Assembly: GCA_024760525.1 (NCBI GenBank)
Contig: CP060499.1
Span: forward strand, 1,178,001 to 1,242,000
Source of the DNA: Nitrospira sp.
GTDB lineage: Bacteria > Nitrospirota > Nitrospiria > Nitrospirales > Nitrospiraceae
Length of the DNA stretch: 64,000 nucleotides
Direction: 5' to 3'
In this document: piece by piece, positions 17,740-24,945 of the stretch
Layout: each line of letters starts with the position of its first letter
Position numbering within the stretch: position 1 is the stretch's first letter
Program-made: the position numbers and the translations under genes
The notes under the pieces: generated by a model
What the model was told of the DNA's origin: nothing
Seen by the model: the letters and a program-made list of their open reading frames with translations, nothing else
Database searches by the model: none

Positions 17740-18516
17740 CTATTGAATTTTAATGAGGGGCTCTGCCGTCACAATGGATTTGCCTTCCGCATCTGGAGGT
17801 CGGCGCTCTGGCAATAGCAGATTGAATGTCTGTCCTGGATCTATAGGTTGGATCGTAAAATGATGTCTTCCTCCAAGAAGTTTTCCTGTCTTATCTTTAT
17901 ATTTCACGCCAATCGCAAATCCCTCAATGCGCGTATGGCTGGCATTTTCGATCGTCACAATCAGACTGAGCGCCCCTGTTGAATTAAGCTCCGTCCATGA
18001 TGGTTTCTTGACTGAAAGAACGTGCTCCACGGTGGTGGCAGGGCTGGCTTGGCTGTGGTCGATGCGAAACTCTTCTGGCCGAAGCGCTCGTGCCTCGACA
18101 GATGGATTGCCATCCTCATTTGATGGTCGAAACTCCGGCAATGATAGTTCGATCGATTGACCCGGCTCAATGGGTCCACGAACAAGATGATTTCTACCGC
18201 CCAGATATGTTCCTGTCTTGTCTCTATACATGACACGCACTCCGTAGTATTGAACACGTTCATTGCCAGTGTTTTGTAAAGAAACGGTAAGAGTCCAGCA
18301 GTCAGTATGATGGATCTCATCCCACGACAGGTTTTTGACGAGAATATATTCGGTTCTTACTGGATTCCGGAGTGTCGGTTCGGTTTGAGACGGCGCAGGG
18401 ATGGATTGGCCAGCGTGAACCTCGATCGATGTTCCAAACCAGGCTACAGGGGGCAATGAGACCATGACGAATAGCAATGACGCGGGCGCAGCGAAACCTG
18501 AGTACCCATTGTTCAT
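17740..18516 (-). CDS. Exported protein with two tandem copies of a beta-sandwich-like domain
   Basis: This 258-residue protein has a signal peptide (SLLFVMVSLPPVAWFG) and two repeats of about 100 residues. Each repeat has the order S-W-x-E-(I/L), a strand with L-x-V-x-x-x-N-x-(G/S), YKDKTGK or YRDKTGT, L-G-G-R-x-H, I-(D/E)-P-G-Q, L-P-E-x-R-P, and a closing V-x-A. The pattern suggests an Ig-like/FxLYD-type domain duplicated within one chain. I start at ATG 18516. It should be periplasmic or surface-located; its ligand is unknown. A monocistronic minus-strand gene. Confidence 0.7.
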   Translation of the reverse strand: MNNGYSGFAAPASLLFVMVSLPPVAWFGTSIEVHAGQSIPAPSQTEPTLRNPVRTEYILVKNLSWDEIHHTDCWTLTVSLQNTGNERVQYYGVRVMYRDKTGTYLGGRNHLVRGPIEPGQSIELSLPEFRPSNEDGNPSVEARALRPEEFRIDHSQASPATTVEHVLSVKKPSWTELNSTGALSLIVTIENASHTRIEGFAIGVKYKDKTGKLLGGRHHFTIQPIDPGQTFNLLLPERRPPDAEGKSIVTAEPLIKIQ

Positions 18517-18621
18517 GCAATCCCTACTCAAGTGGCGCTAGCCGAGCAAGGAATGCGCCCAGGTGGAATCTTATTGGAATTTGAAGGTTTTCGCAGGAGG
18601 CTGCGCTATGACATGTATCGA

Positions 18622-18642
18622 TTTGATTCTATGAGAATCAAA
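18622..18642. repeat. Nine-base inverted repeat
   Basis: TTTGATTCT and AGAATCAAA form perfect arms around ATG. It sits in the upstream gap of the minus-strand exported protein, so it could be an operator. No T-run follows, and the stem is AT-rich. Confidence 0.4.
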
Positions 18643-18853
18643 ATGGATTCAGGCTACTGCCGAATCCGCTCCGCTCAGCGACGTTTCCCTGAATGAATCT
18701 TCTAGATTGACCTGTAGTAGGACCGGTGTCTGCGGTCGGCAGGTGATCCTTTCAACCTGTAAGGGTTGCGTCGAGGTATTCTTGGGGTTGCAGTCCGGCG
18801 CAGTGGTTCCCTCCTCTCGTCAGATTTGGGAATTCCACCTGGACCCATGAAGG

Positions 18854-18935
18854 CAGCAATCGGTCAATCTCGCCAAACCCGGCCTATGTCTTCGTGAACA
18901 ACCGTTCAGAGGGCAATGCGCCGTTCACGATCTAA
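18854..18935 (+). pseudogene. DUF72-family protein, C-terminal remnant (copy 2)
   Basis: The stretch reads QQSVNLAKP in one frame, then after a frameshift AYVFVNNRSEGNAPFTI before a stop. It preserves the DUF72 terminal motif almost perfectly but nothing upstream. The rest of the 590-base gap between 18517 and 19120 holds no recognisable gene. Confidence 0.65.
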
Positions 18936-19120
18936 GCGTAGAAACATGCGCTGCAGGTGCGAGGCTTGGCGCCTGCGAGCGGTTCTCCAACACAATGCAG
19001 GCCATCGCATTCACCTACTGAAGAGTGGCCGCTTCACCTACTTTCGAATATAGCCATAGGTGTCAGAATCGGTATCCTTTGTCTATCAGGACCACTGCTG
19101 ACAGAGGGAGGAATCTGGAA

Positions 19121-19300
19121 ATGATGAACAGCGAAGAATTTACCCAATTCCTTAACGAGCTACGCGCAGAATACGATCTCCCGCCGAAGTTCGATAAGGA
19201 CTCACTCGTGTCCCCGAGCGAGGAAACGGATAACTATGAAGACGTTCTGACGCAAGCGGATTGCTCCCGTCTAAAGACACAAGACGATACAGACACCTAG
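19121..19300 (+). CDS. Small acidic hypothetical protein
   Basis: A 59-residue acidic soluble protein (MMNSEEFTQFLNELRAEYDL) with GGAGG nine bases before ATG 19121; ATG 19124 is equally possible. The longer frame from 19025 lacks support. The family is not recognised. Confidence 0.5.
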   Translation: MMNSEEFTQFLNELRAEYDLPPKFDKDSLVSPSEETDNYEDVLTQADCSRLKTQDDTDT

Positions 19301-19412
19301 CACTCCAGGAGGGCCGAGGGTGCAATCCTGACACCGGACGGTAGGGAAACCTTCACCGTGGTTCCTTATTCAGCCTTGTTTCAAGAACTGCGGAGAGCTG
19401 AAGGAAACGACA

Positions 19413-19709
19413 ATGCCAAGCTATAAACATCGCACAATCAAGCTGACCCCTAAGCGGCACGATGATGAGACTTGGAGTTGCGCGTATCGCATTATCGACA
19501 TCAGCTCAAGCGGCTGGAGGTTCCACAAAGGGCATTCATACGGCAGTTTTGCATCTCGGGAACAGGCAGCAACGGCAGCTCTCGAAGACGCGAAGCGGAT
19601 TGTCGACACGTATCCCGGTAAGACGCTCCTTTGCACCCACCAGAGCGACATTAGTCTCTCTCCGGAGCGAACGCCTTATACATCACTCCAATCACCGCAC
19701 CCACCGTAA
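19413..19709 (+). CDS. Small basic hypothetical protein
   Basis: A 98-residue protein (MPSYKHRTIKLTPKRHDDET, then CAYRIIDISSSGWRFHKG and SREQAATAALEDAKRIVD) with an alpha/beta pattern and AAGGAAA five bases before the ATG. The Trp/Tyr-rich middle and the following helix resemble small stress-response domains, but I cannot name a family. Its last bases overlap, on the opposite strand, a tiny membrane-peptide gene. Confidence 0.55.
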   Translation: MPSYKHRTIKLTPKRHDDETWSCAYRIIDISSSGWRFHKGHSYGSFASREQAATAALEDAKRIVDTYPGKTLLCTHQSDISLSPERTPYTSLQSPHPP

Positions 19710-19725
19710 GAATTGCTAAGAACAT
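19651..19725 (-). CDS. Tiny single-helix membrane peptide (24 residues)
   Basis: AGGGAGG stands six bases before ATG 19725, opening a 24-codon frame MFLAILTVGAVIGVMYKAF followed by A-P-E-R-D and TAA. It is one membrane helix with a charged tail. A second peptide of similar design lies 41 bases upstream on the same strand. A short membrane regulator or a type I toxin are possible roles. Confidence 0.5.
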   Translation of the reverse strand: MFLAILTVGAVIGVMYKAFAPERD

Positions 19726-19766
19726 CGTCTGCCTCCCTGTAGTCGTGGATAGGTGTTTTACACGGC

Positions 19767-19847
19767 TCAACGGCCTGCGAGGTTCAGCACTTCGTACGCA
19801 ACCCCGAATATCGCTGCCAACAAAACCATTTCAAGGAGCATTAGCAT
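19767..19847 (-). CDS. Tiny single-helix membrane peptide (26 residues)
   Basis: From ATG 19847 the frame gives MLMLLEMVLLAAIFGVAYEV, then a short L-N-L-A-G-R tail and TGA. A GGGGG/GGTG run precedes the ATG at usable spacing. It is a single hydrophobic helix. It pairs with the 24-residue peptide just downstream, suggesting a two-peptide unit. Confidence 0.45.
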   Translation of the reverse strand: MLMLLEMVLLAAIFGVAYEVLNLAGR

Positions 19848-20048
19848 AATGTATTCACCCCCTTTCGATCTTTACGACACACGTAAGCGTACCTCTTGGA
19901 GATGAAGGTAGGGTAAAGGGCGCATGAAAAAGCGATTCATGAGAAAAGTCCTAACCTCAAGATGTGGGGTTGGGCAAACTTTGTGGCGTCCTTCCATAGA
20001 GACACTCTTCTCTGCAGAGGGCACGATCAGTGCGCGTAAGGCGTAACG

Positions 20049-20216
20049 GCTATGCGGATTGTTGGGCACAAGTCCGAAAAGATGTGGAAGCGCTACGATG
20101 CGGTTGAAGAGGAGGATCTCGTGAAGGCGGCCGGCAAGCTCAGCAGTTACCTCCAAGCTAACACGGCACTAACACCTGCCTCTTCCAGAGAAGTTCTTGT
20201 TTTCGGAACCGCTTGA
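20049..20216 (+). pseudogene. Integrase C-terminal fragment facing the tRNA 3' end
   Basis: The plus-strand frame reads AMRIVGHKSEKMWKRYDAVE, then a helix KAAGKLSSYLQ and a stop at 20214-20216, six bases from the tRNA 3' end. It is clearly homologous to the end of the intact integrase on the other side of the tRNA (AMKIVGHKSEKMWKRYNAIE), including the last catalytic His and the nucleophile Tyr. The catalytic Arg and the rest are lost. Orientation and position are those of an int gene at the left junction of an element inserted in the tRNA 3' end. Confidence 0.8.
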
Positions 20217-20221
20217 AAAAT

Positions 20222-20298
20222 TGGTGCCCCCGATACGAATTGAACGTACGACCCGCGGTTTAGGAAACCGCTGCTCTATCCAACTGAGCTACGGGGGC
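20222..20298 (-). tRNA. tRNA-Arg (anticodon CCU)
   Basis: Seventy-seven bases including an encoded CCA. Acceptor arms GCCCCCG and CGGGGGC pair fully; the D arm (GCTC, AGTTGGA), an anticodon stem GCGGT/ACCGC with loop TTCCTAA, and the TTCAATTC T loop are all present. The anticodon is CCT, reading AGG. The 3' half serves as an integration target, as shown by two partial copies to the left and recombinase genes on both sides. Confidence 0.95.
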
Positions 20299-20325
20299 AT
20301 GGCCCAATTTCAATAACTTACACTT

Positions 20326-21435
20326 CTATAGACTCTCGGTCTTCGGGTCAAGTGTTCCCGGCGTGTTCTCCTGGAGGTATTTTTGAACTTTTAGCGCGGC
20401 CTGAACCAAGTCACGTTCCTCGATTGCATTATAACGCTTCCACATCTTCTCAGACTTATGACCAACGATCTTCATCGCGGTCGCTGTGTCTACTCCAGCC
20501 CGTCGCAAGTTAGTAGAGGCACAATGTCGAAGATCATGGAACCTAAAGTCTGTAATTCCGGCACCTCTTAATGTTGTGCGAAAAGATCGGCTGATGCGCT
20601 GTATCGGTTTACCTCTGAACGTGAAGACATGACGTGTTGAGAGCGAACGGATTTTCGATAGGCGTTGAAGGGCCACTCGTATATCTGGAGTCATTGGGAC
20701 TTGGCGAGGCTTCTTAGTCTTCGTATCCTGACCACGAAGTGTAATAAAGCCCCTCTTGAGATCAACACGGTCCCATGTCAGACCGACAATTTCACCAAAT
20801 CTCTGGCCCAGCTGATAGGCAAGTAACAGGACAGGCTTTAGATGTCCCTTTGCGGCATCGTAGAGTTTGCTCCATTCCTCTTCAGTCAATATTCTATCTC
20901 TGGCGTTCTGTGGATCAGGAAGTGGAACTCTGGTAGCGGGGTTGACCTGTAAGAGCCCCCGTCGGATTGCCACGTTCAGACAGTGTTTGAGTACAACATG
21001 GTCATTGTTCACAGTCTGGATACTGGGCTTTGTTCCATCCTTCTTCTTACGTTGTGCTCGGAAGGCTTCGACATCATGAGGCCTAATCTCCGTTAAGACC
21101 TTTCCACCGAAGAAGGGGATCAGCTGCCGCTCCATGATTTCGAGTCTGTCTTGGTAGCTGCGGAGCGTCTTGATTGATTCGAGAGCCAGGTAGGCCGTTG
21201 CCCACTCCTTGAAGAGAATCGGCTTGGCCTGTTCGGTTTTCTCATGGCCCAAGAGCAAGCGTGTTTTAATAGCGGCTTCCATCTCTCGAGCGATCGTCTT
21301 GTTCAGACACCCCACTTTCCATCGCTTCTTTTTTGCACCGGGTACGCCACTCGCCAGGCTCCACGATTTGCCGTCCTCACTTTCAATCACACGGAACTCA
21401 ACATAATAACTATCGCGCCGCTTGGTTAGTCCCAT
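20326..21435 (-). CDS. Tyrosine recombinase / integrase of the conjugative element
   Basis: A 369-residue phage-type integrase. It has an N-terminal strand-rich arm-binding part (residues 1-60), a core-binding helical domain (about 70-180) and a catalytic domain with Arg in QLGQRFGEIVGL, His-x-x-Arg in FHDLRH, His in IVGHKS, and nucleophile Tyr in MWKRYNAIEE. All key residues are present, so it should be active. The stop codon lies 28 bases from the 5' end of tRNA-Arg. An AlpA-like gene overlaps its start by 26 bases and is probably co-expressed. GGAGAGA precedes the ATG. Confidence 0.95.
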   Translation of the reverse strand: MGLTKRRDSYYVEFRVIESEDGKSWSLASGVPGAKKKRWKVGCLNKTIAREMEAAIKTRLLLGHEKTEQAKPILFKEWATAYLALESIKTLRSYQDRLEIMERQLIPFFGGKVLTEIRPHDVEAFRAQRKKKDGTKPSIQTVNNDHVVLKHCLNVAIRRGLLQVNPATRVPLPDPQNARDRILTEEEWSKLYDAAKGHLKPVLLLAYQLGQRFGEIVGLTWDRVDLKRGFITLRGQDTKTKKPRQVPMTPDIRVALQRLSKIRSLSTRHVFTFRGKPIQRISRSFRTTLRGAGITDFRFHDLRHCASTNLRRAGVDTATAMKIVGHKSEKMWKRYNAIEERDLVQAALKVQKYLQENTPGTLDPKTESL

Positions 21436-21619
21436 GGCTGTCTCTCCGTGGTGTGATCGTGTGCTGATCGATCCATGCGTCCAGCTGAGTCTGCTTGAAC
21501 TTCACAAGCCGGCCGATTTTGACGTAGCCCAATTTTCTCGCGGAGACCCACCCGTACAGGGTCAATTTTGATATGCCTAAATACTTCGCGGCCTCATCCA
21601 TTGTCAAAAGATTATTCAT
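21410..21619 (-). CDS. AlpA/Xis-like helix-turn-helix protein (excisionase family)
   Basis: A 69-residue MerR-type winged helix protein: LLTMDEAAKYLGISKLTLYG followed by a wing (YVKIGRLVKFKQ) and LDAWIDQH. This is the standard 'excisionase family DNA-binding' pattern. It overlaps the integrase start, so it is most likely the recombination directionality factor or a transcriptional controller of int. The gene ends inside the integrase coding sequence. Confidence 0.88.
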   Translation of the reverse strand: MNNLLTMDEAAKYLGISKLTLYGWVSARKLGYVKIGRLVKFKQTQLDAWIDQHTITPRRDSHGTNQAAR

Positions 21620-21639
21620 GGCGCTTCAGATAGGCCTTT

Positions 21640-22090
21640 ACTTCGTGCTTTAGCAATGCGGTCGAGTGAGCCGACCGACACTTTCGCACGCCTCGAAGGT
21701 GGCAGTTATGAGAGGGTCCAGAATTTTTCACCATACCGAAAAGGTAGGGGAGGCTGTGGGTCGTATATGCCCGAGCCCCAAGGGGGCACTTTCTTGGGTC
21801 CGCAGACAGGGAGGTGAGGCACCGCGTCCAGAGACGCCGTGCCAGGTGGAGTCAGGCACCGTCGTGTCGCGCGACGCGGCTCGACCGTGCGGAGACAATA
21901 GCCGTCGTTCCTCAAGAGGCGTGGCACGCCCGTGGCAACCGCGCCAGCTCGGAATGTGTCACGCTTGTAGCCGTTCGTGGCCGCAGGCTAGAAAGGGGTG
22001 TTGCACGCAGGTTGAGAAGGCTTGTAGGGTGGCGGTATCTTGTACGTACAGCAGACTGATTAGATGAAAAATGCATTGAAATAAATCCGA
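21640..22090. other. Structured non-coding stretch, no supported gene
   Basis: About 450 bases with no frame having both a ribosome site and protein-like content. It is GC-rich with several strong stems, for example GGCAC-GCGT pairing with ACGC-GTGCC around CCAGAG near 21818-21843, CCAAG...CTTGG near 21778-21796, and a GTCGCGCGAC palindrome near 21874. It could hold a structured RNA, att/arm sites for the integrase, or an origin. I cannot match it to a known RNA family. Confidence 0.35.
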
Positions 22091-22109
22091 ATGACGAAGG
22101 AGGTTTTGT

Positions 22110-22322
22110 ATGATTCGTATTCTATGCGCTCTGCCCTTTGCCCTTCTGGCGGGTGCCATGGTCGCCGGCTATGCAGATGATTCCTATTCCGGTCGACGCC
22201 CCGCGCCTGGCTATGACAACGTTAATACGGGATCGTCACAACCGGGCCAACAGCATCGTTACGACGAACCGCCGCCGAATTCACAACGTGATCCTTATAG
22301 CCGTCAACCTGGATACTATTAG
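22110..22322 (+). CDS. Small exported protein
   Basis: A 70-residue protein with a signal peptide (ILCALPFALLAGAMVAGYA) and a short hydrophilic mature part rich in Pro, Gln, Tyr and Ser (RPAPGYDN, PGQQHRYDEPPPN, SRQPGYY). AAGGAGG lies seven bases before the ATG. It is probably periplasmic and disordered. No family is recognised. Confidence 0.65.
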   Translation: MIRILCALPFALLAGAMVAGYADDSYSGRRPAPGYDNVNTGSSQPGQQHRYDEPPPNSQRDPYSRQPGYY

Positions 22323-22534
22323 CAGAACGCCCTGCCCTTGGAGGGAGGATCAGGAGCTCAAATAGGGCACCATTACTGGAGCGAGGCACTGCCAGCGCCG
22401 CGTCCCGAGGTCTGAACATACGCTAACACGGCTACTTCCGGTATTCTTTGTCGGCTCAGCGCAATCGCCTCAGCGTCATACCTCACAATCACACAACCAC
22501 AGAAACCTGCATAGCATTTCACTTATTTCGTTTA

Positions 22535-22563
22535 TTGCACTTATTGCGATTGGCTGCTATACT
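22535..22563 (+). promoter_or_regulatory. Sigma-70-type promoter of the antitoxin gene
   Basis: TTGCAC (22535-22540), a 17-base spacer and TATACT (22558-22563) form a close match to the -35/-10 consensus, 28 bases before the antitoxin ATG. Confidence 0.65.
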
Positions 22564-22590
22564 GCCTTCAGGGATGAGAGGAGCGAATCC

Positions 22591-23049
22591 ATGACCACTT
22601 TGACTAGAGAACCGATTGTGCCGACCGCTAAGGATGCAGCGCTCGCGAAGAAAGCGCTACAAGCCCTGGCATCGCATCAAGACCCATCCATGGATTTCCA
22701 CGTTCAGATTATTCACAAGCGGAAAACCCCTGAACGTCTGTTTTTGCCTCCTTCGGCTGTACAACTCCTATTCACCATCCTTGACGAAATGTCGGCGGGT
22801 AATGCCGTCACACTGATTCCGGTCCATGCCGAACTCACGACGCAAGAGGCCGCCGACGTGCTGAATGTGTCCCGTCCGTTCCTCGTGAATCTGTTAGCCG
22901 AGCAGAAAATACCCTACCGTAAGGTTGGCACCCACCGGCGCATTCTCTTCGCGGATCTCATGCGTTACAAGCATCAGATCGATGCGGACCGCCGTGGTGT
23001 CCTCGATCAACTGACCCAAGACGCGCAAGCGCTGAAGATGGGCTATTGA
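22591..23049 (+). CDS. Helix-turn-helix antitoxin of a PIN-type toxin-antitoxin pair
   Basis: A 152-residue protein with a C-terminal MerR/Xis-like DNA-binding domain (LTTQEAADVLNVSRPFLVNL, then IPYRKVGTHRRILFADLMRY) and a helical N-terminal region (KKALQALASHQ). Proteins of this type sit directly before PIN-domain genes and act as antitoxin and autoregulator. A strong promoter and GAGAGGAG ribosome site precede it. Its stop is three bases from the GTG of the PIN frame. The antitoxin is intact whereas the toxin is interrupted. Confidence 0.82.
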   Translation: MTTLTREPIVPTAKDAALAKKALQALASHQDPSMDFHVQIIHKRKTPERLFLPPSAVQLLFTILDEMSAGNAVTLIPVHAELTTQEAADVLNVSRPFLVNLLAEQKIPYRKVGTHRRILFADLMRYKHQIDADRRGVLDQLTQDAQALKMGY

Positions 23050-23051
23050 AT

Positions 23052-23621
23052 GTGGCTACCTTCACCGCGCTCTACGATGCCTGCGTCCTGTATCCCGCTC
23101 CTCTTCGTGATCTGCTCCTCGAACTCGCTGTAACGGATCTATTTCGGGCCAAATAGTCCTCACACATTCATGACGAGTGGATACGGGCGGTGCTTGAGCA
23201 TCGATCAGATCTCACCGTTGCGCAACTCCGGCGCACGAGAGACCTCATGGATGACCATGTTCGCGACTGCCTCGTTGAGGATTTTGAGGAGTTGATTCCA
23301 TCCCTCACCCTACCAGACCTGAATGATCGGCATGTCCTGGCGGCTGCCATTCGCGGGAGAGCTGACGTTATTGTCACCTACAATCTCACGGACTTTCCCG
23401 ATAAGGAACTTCAGAAATACGGCATCACGCCCCAACATCCCGATGAGTTTCTGCAACACCTCTTCAATCTGGCACCGAGCATCGTCTGTGCCGCTGCCAG
23501 AACGCATCGGGCGAGGCTCAAACATCCTCCAAAGACCACGGCTGAATACCTCGAGACGCTTGAACGCCAGTCCTTGGCACAATTCGTGGCGGCGCTTCGT
23601 CCCTACGCCGTTCGTCTCTGA
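23052..23621 (+). pseudogene. PIN-domain toxin interrupted by an amber codon
   Basis: The frame starts with GTG 23052 (MATFTALYDACVLYPAPLRD) and would continue through HDEWIRAVLEHR, DLNDRHVLAAAIRGRADVIV and TYNLTDFPD to 23621, a PIN nuclease with the expected early Asp and the D-x-x-D-R-H-V-L-A-A-A motif. TAG at 23154-23156 interrupts it after about 34 codons, where related proteins as I recall them have Trp (TGG). One base change would explain it. Full-length toxin is expected only with suppression; the downstream part lacks a convincing start. Confidence 0.8.
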
Positions 23622-24121
23622 TCTGATCCCCTTTTTCAGCACAACGGTGGTGTTTCCCACGGCAAGCTCGCGAGAGCCGTTCAGCATGCAACTGTGTGCT
23701 GTAACCATCTGACGCGTAGTTGGTTGCCTGCCGGCCGACAGCCGCGTCAAACTAAGCTCGAAGCCGACCCATTGATTATCCTTCACATCGACAAGCGGGC
23801 GAGCGTTGGTCAGCATGTGAACACAGGACCTATACTTCTCGTGTCCATTCTCTGATCGTGCTGTGCTCTGCGTGTGTGAGAGCCGGCTTATTGGTTATTG
23901 CCTGTGTGCATGCGGCCTTCGCCCTGGCTTTCCACCGGCGGGCTGCGTCGATCATGCCCGCGGGCCGCCTCTGAGACGGCTCCCTTGCTCGCGCATTCCT
24001 CCGCATCGCGCCCGCCGGTCCGCCAGGATGCGGCGGCCTCTCTGTCTCCTTTGTCGTCGCTGTGTGGCCTCCACGCCTAGTGAGAGGCCAACACAACAAC
24101 TCAAACCAAAGGAGACAACAC
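23622..24121. other. Gap between the toxin relic and a small element gene
   Basis: About 500 bases. On the minus strand 23630-23816 a frame is protein-like (MLTNARPLVDVKDNQWVGFE, then TTRQMVTAHSCMLNGSRELA) but runs into the antisense of the PIN gene; it may be a relic of another gene. A GC-rich stretch near 23990-24085 contains complementary pieces (GGCCTCTC and GAGAGGCC). No intact gene was found. Confidence 0.35.
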
Positions 24122-24364
24122 ATGGCAACTCAAGAACACAAATCCAAGCCGGTCACCACGCTGCGATGCAGCAACATCAAGGCGAGTATCTGGAAGAACG
24201 AGGGCATAAAAGGCCCGTTCTACAACGTGACCGTAGCCCGTTCGTACAAGGGCCAGGATGGAGTCTGGAAGAATTCCGAATCCTTCGGCCCGGCGGACCT
24301 CGACGCGCTCGTGGCTGTCGCCCAACAGGCGAAACTCTGGGTCACCGAGCGGTCAGGACGCTGA
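24122..24364 (+). CDS. Small conserved element protein
   Basis: An 80-residue basic protein (MATQEHKSKPVTTLRCSNIK, then KGPFYNVTVARSYKG and WKNSESFGPADLDALVAVAQ). AAAGGAGA stands before ATG 24122. It has a beta-hairpin-like core and a final helix. A decayed copy of its middle lies at 35195-35275 at the other side of the defence island, suggesting duplication within the element. I do not recognise a named family, but the sequence has the look of proteins widely carried on conjugative elements. Confidence 0.7.
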   Translation: MATQEHKSKPVTTLRCSNIKASIWKNEGIKGPFYNVTVARSYKGQDGVWKNSESFGPADLDALVAVAQQAKLWVTERSGR

Positions 24365-24371
24365 CCGTCAC

Positions 24372-24404
24372 GGGAAGCCTCCGGCCCTCGCGCCGGGGGC
24401 TTCC
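24372..24404 (+). terminator. Strong GC hairpin between two small genes
   Basis: A stem of about 13 base pairs (GGGAAGCCTCCGGC pairing with GCCGGGGGCTTCC, one wobble) with a short loop, directly after the stop of the small element gene. No T-run follows, so it may terminate weakly, block exonucleases or shape the mRNA. Confidence 0.45.
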
Positions 24405-24429
24405 TGAATCCGAAGAAAGGAGAACTTTG

Positions 24430-24855
24430 ATGGAAACATATCTGGAATGCGCGAAGCTCCTGGACGAGCTACTCGCCGGCGCACGTGCGGTGCGTATCTC
24501 AGTACCTGGTTATATGCCGCTATCGGTCGAGGAGATTGGATCCAGTGAAGAGGGACACCGCTTGGTGTCCCTCTGCCATTATGGCGAACAGAACGGCGAT
24601 CTGATGCGCGATCCCGACATGGTGTTCCTGTTCCATAACGTACCCGACGGTGTGGCAGCCGAACCGGTGTCCTTTAGGAACGACTACCTGGGGATCTCGC
24701 AAGAAGCCTATCGCTATAACGAGGCTGGCAGACGTACCCACGTGTTTCCCACGCTGAAACAGGAGTTGAAGACGTTTGCCACGACCTGGTTTGCCACGCT
24801 CAGAGTTCAGGGATTCTTTGGGGCCACCGCCATTCGAGAGATCTTATCGCTGTGA
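24430..24855 (+). CDS. DUF6908-like protein
   Basis: A 141-residue soluble protein (METYLECAKLLDELLAGARA, then ISVPGYMPLSVEEIG, CHYGEQNGDLMRDPDMVFLF, RNDYLGISQEAYRY). The H-Y-x-x-Q-N-G-D-L-x-x-D-P-x-x-x-F motif is the one I associate with DUF6908 proteins, common on plasmids and conjugative elements and of unknown function. A good AAAGGAGAA precedes ATG 24430. A perfect 10-base hairpin (24550-24573) falls within its coding region. Confidence 0.75.
   Translation: METYLECAKLLDELLAGARAVRISVPGYMPLSVEEIGSSEEGHRLVSLCHYGEQNGDLMRDPDMVFLFHNVPDGVAAEPVSFRNDYLGISQEAYRYNEAGRRTHVFPTLKQELKTFATTWFATLRVQGFFGATAIREILSL
24550..24573. repeat. Perfect 10-base hairpin inside the DUF6908-like gene
   Basis: GAGGGACACC and GGTGTCCCTC around a GCTT tetraloop, encoding the EEGHRLVSL stretch. 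It is too perfect to ignore, yet coding; no function can be assigned. Confidence 0.5.
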
Positions 24856-24945
24856 TCTCTTCAATCCATTTCACGAGGCATAATGTGAAGAGATCATGCG
24901 CCGTCAACAAAATGAAACCCTGATACAACACGGAGCCAGTGAGGC

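Noticed and set aside
21661..22060. 6S RNA, tmRNA or RNase P RNA
   Set aside because: Strong stems are present but I could not match the conserved sequence blocks of these families.
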